A stretch of 64,000 nt of DNA from NCBI GenBank assembly GCA_016708125.1, contig JADJGF010000001.1:2874001-2938000 (forward strand), given 5' to 3'. Both the position numbers and the translations under genes were made by a program. Shown piece after piece: positions 63,779-64,000 of the stretch. This stretch comes from Ignavibacteriota bacterium. GTDB lineage: Bacteria; Bacteroidota; Ignavibacteria; Ignavibacteriales; Melioribacteraceae. Positions within the stretch are counted from its first letter, which is position 1; each line of letters begins with the position of its first letter. The notes under the pieces were generated by a model. It was not told the origin of the DNA and ran no database searches. It saw nothing but the letters and a program-made list of their open reading frames with translations.

Positions 63779-64000
63779 ATGAATTCCATTGAAGTTACAA
63801 ATCTAACCAAAATATTTAAAACCAAAGCTCTAAATAAAAATGAAATTACAGCTTTGGATAAAGTTTCGCTGAATGTTGAAAAGGGAATTATATTTAGTTT
63901 GCTTGGTCCAAACGGAGCCGGAAAAACTACATTGATAAAAATTTTGTTAGGAATTGTTTTTCCAACAAGCGGAAATGCTAAAATTTTAGATCAAGATGTT
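63779..64000 (+). CDS. ABC transporter ATP-binding protein, 5' part (runs off window)
   Basis: The first 74 codons of an ABC ATPase are present. The start NSIEVTNLTKIFKTK leads to ALDKVSLNVEKG and the Walker A loop GPNGAGKTTLIKI; then FPTSGNAKILDQDV, where the window ends. The pattern is that of CcmA/NatA-type exporters or ABC-2 systems. The signature and Walker B motifs and any permease partner lie beyond the window, so the substrate is unknown. The ATG is at 63779; no strong ribosome site is seen beyond AAAG. Confidence 0.92.
   Translation, partial: MNSIEVTNLTKIFKTKALNKNEITALDKVSLNVEKGIIFSLLGPNGAGKTTLIKILLGIVFPTSGNAKILDQDV

Overview
The window is a 64-kb, strongly AT-rich chromosomal stretch from a Gram-negative member of the Bacteroidota/Chlorobiota/Ignavibacteriota (FCB) group. 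Ignavibacteria is the best guess. The signs are secreted proteins ending in type IX secretion (T9SS) C-terminal domains with NYPNPF-like motifs (26181-31493, 36072-38033, 53556-55775), the gene orders ileS-dksA-like-lspA-rluD and TPR-DUF4292-EnvC, a menaquinone methyltransferase, and promoters of the Bacteroidota type (TTTG, about 19 nt, TAnnTTTG). The placement is an inference; no rRNA or tRNA gene was seen. Almost all sequence is coding. No phage, integrase, transposase or CRISPR array was found.

Layout. 1-4.4 kb: 3' part of ileS, a lysine-tailed DksA/TraR-like gene, lspA, rluD. 4.4-6.3 kb (minus): lytic transglycosylase and an EamA transporter. 6.5-8.3 kb: cysS and a small membrane protein. 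8.3-12.3 kb: a 117-bp inverted-repeat element, a Tyr/Ser-rich lipoprotein, a FadL-type outer-membrane protein, and rsgA, which seems to start at an ATA codon just after a terminator hairpin. 12.3-16.1 kb: TPR lipoprotein, DUF4292 lipoprotein and EnvC-like protein, tightly overlapping. 16.1-26.2 kb: a surface-polysaccharide cluster (Wzx-type flippase, glf, two GT-A-type and three GT4-type transferases, WecG/TagA-type transferase) with an inserted AAA/STAND-like ATPase and two gene remnants. 26.2-31.5 kb: a 1770-aa gingipain-family (C25) protein resembling the T9SS sortase PorU, overlapping the last glycosyltransferase by 4 nt. 31.7-33.0 kb: an unknown outer-membrane protein flanked by two inverted copies of a 28-bp repeat. 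33.3-38.7 kb: lepA, lepB, a T9SS subtilase, an O-methyltransferase. 38.7-39.9 kb (minus): Rrf2 regulator, YigZ/IMPACT protein. 39.95-44.7 kb: uvrA, an MTA/SAH-type deaminase, rdgB. 44.8-48.6 kb (minus): ubiE/menG, PAP2 phosphatase, mgtE, rsmA. 48.7-50.5 kb: ROK sugar kinase and a class D beta-lactamase. 50.5-56.7 kb (minus): a frameshifted ABC-F gene, an SGNH hydrolase, a PorZ-like propeller protein, a PHP phosphoesterase. 57-59.5 kb: gapA and pgk, each with its own terminator. 59.6-64 kb: rhomboid protease, small lipoprotein, recQ (minus), and the start of an ABC transporter ATPase.

How it fits together. The strongest theme is the cell surface: glycan synthesis and flipping, a PorU-like transpeptidase translationally coupled to a glycosyltransferase, a PorZ-like protein, T9SS cargo, signal peptidases I and II, and envelope lipoproteins. 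In Porphyromonas, PorU joins T9SS cargo to an anionic lipopolysaccharide and PorZ helps deliver that glycan. This window suggests that a comparable glycan-anchoring pathway exists here with a partly linked genetic arrangement. A family of short GTCATTC...GAATGAC palindromes is scattered in the intergenic gaps.
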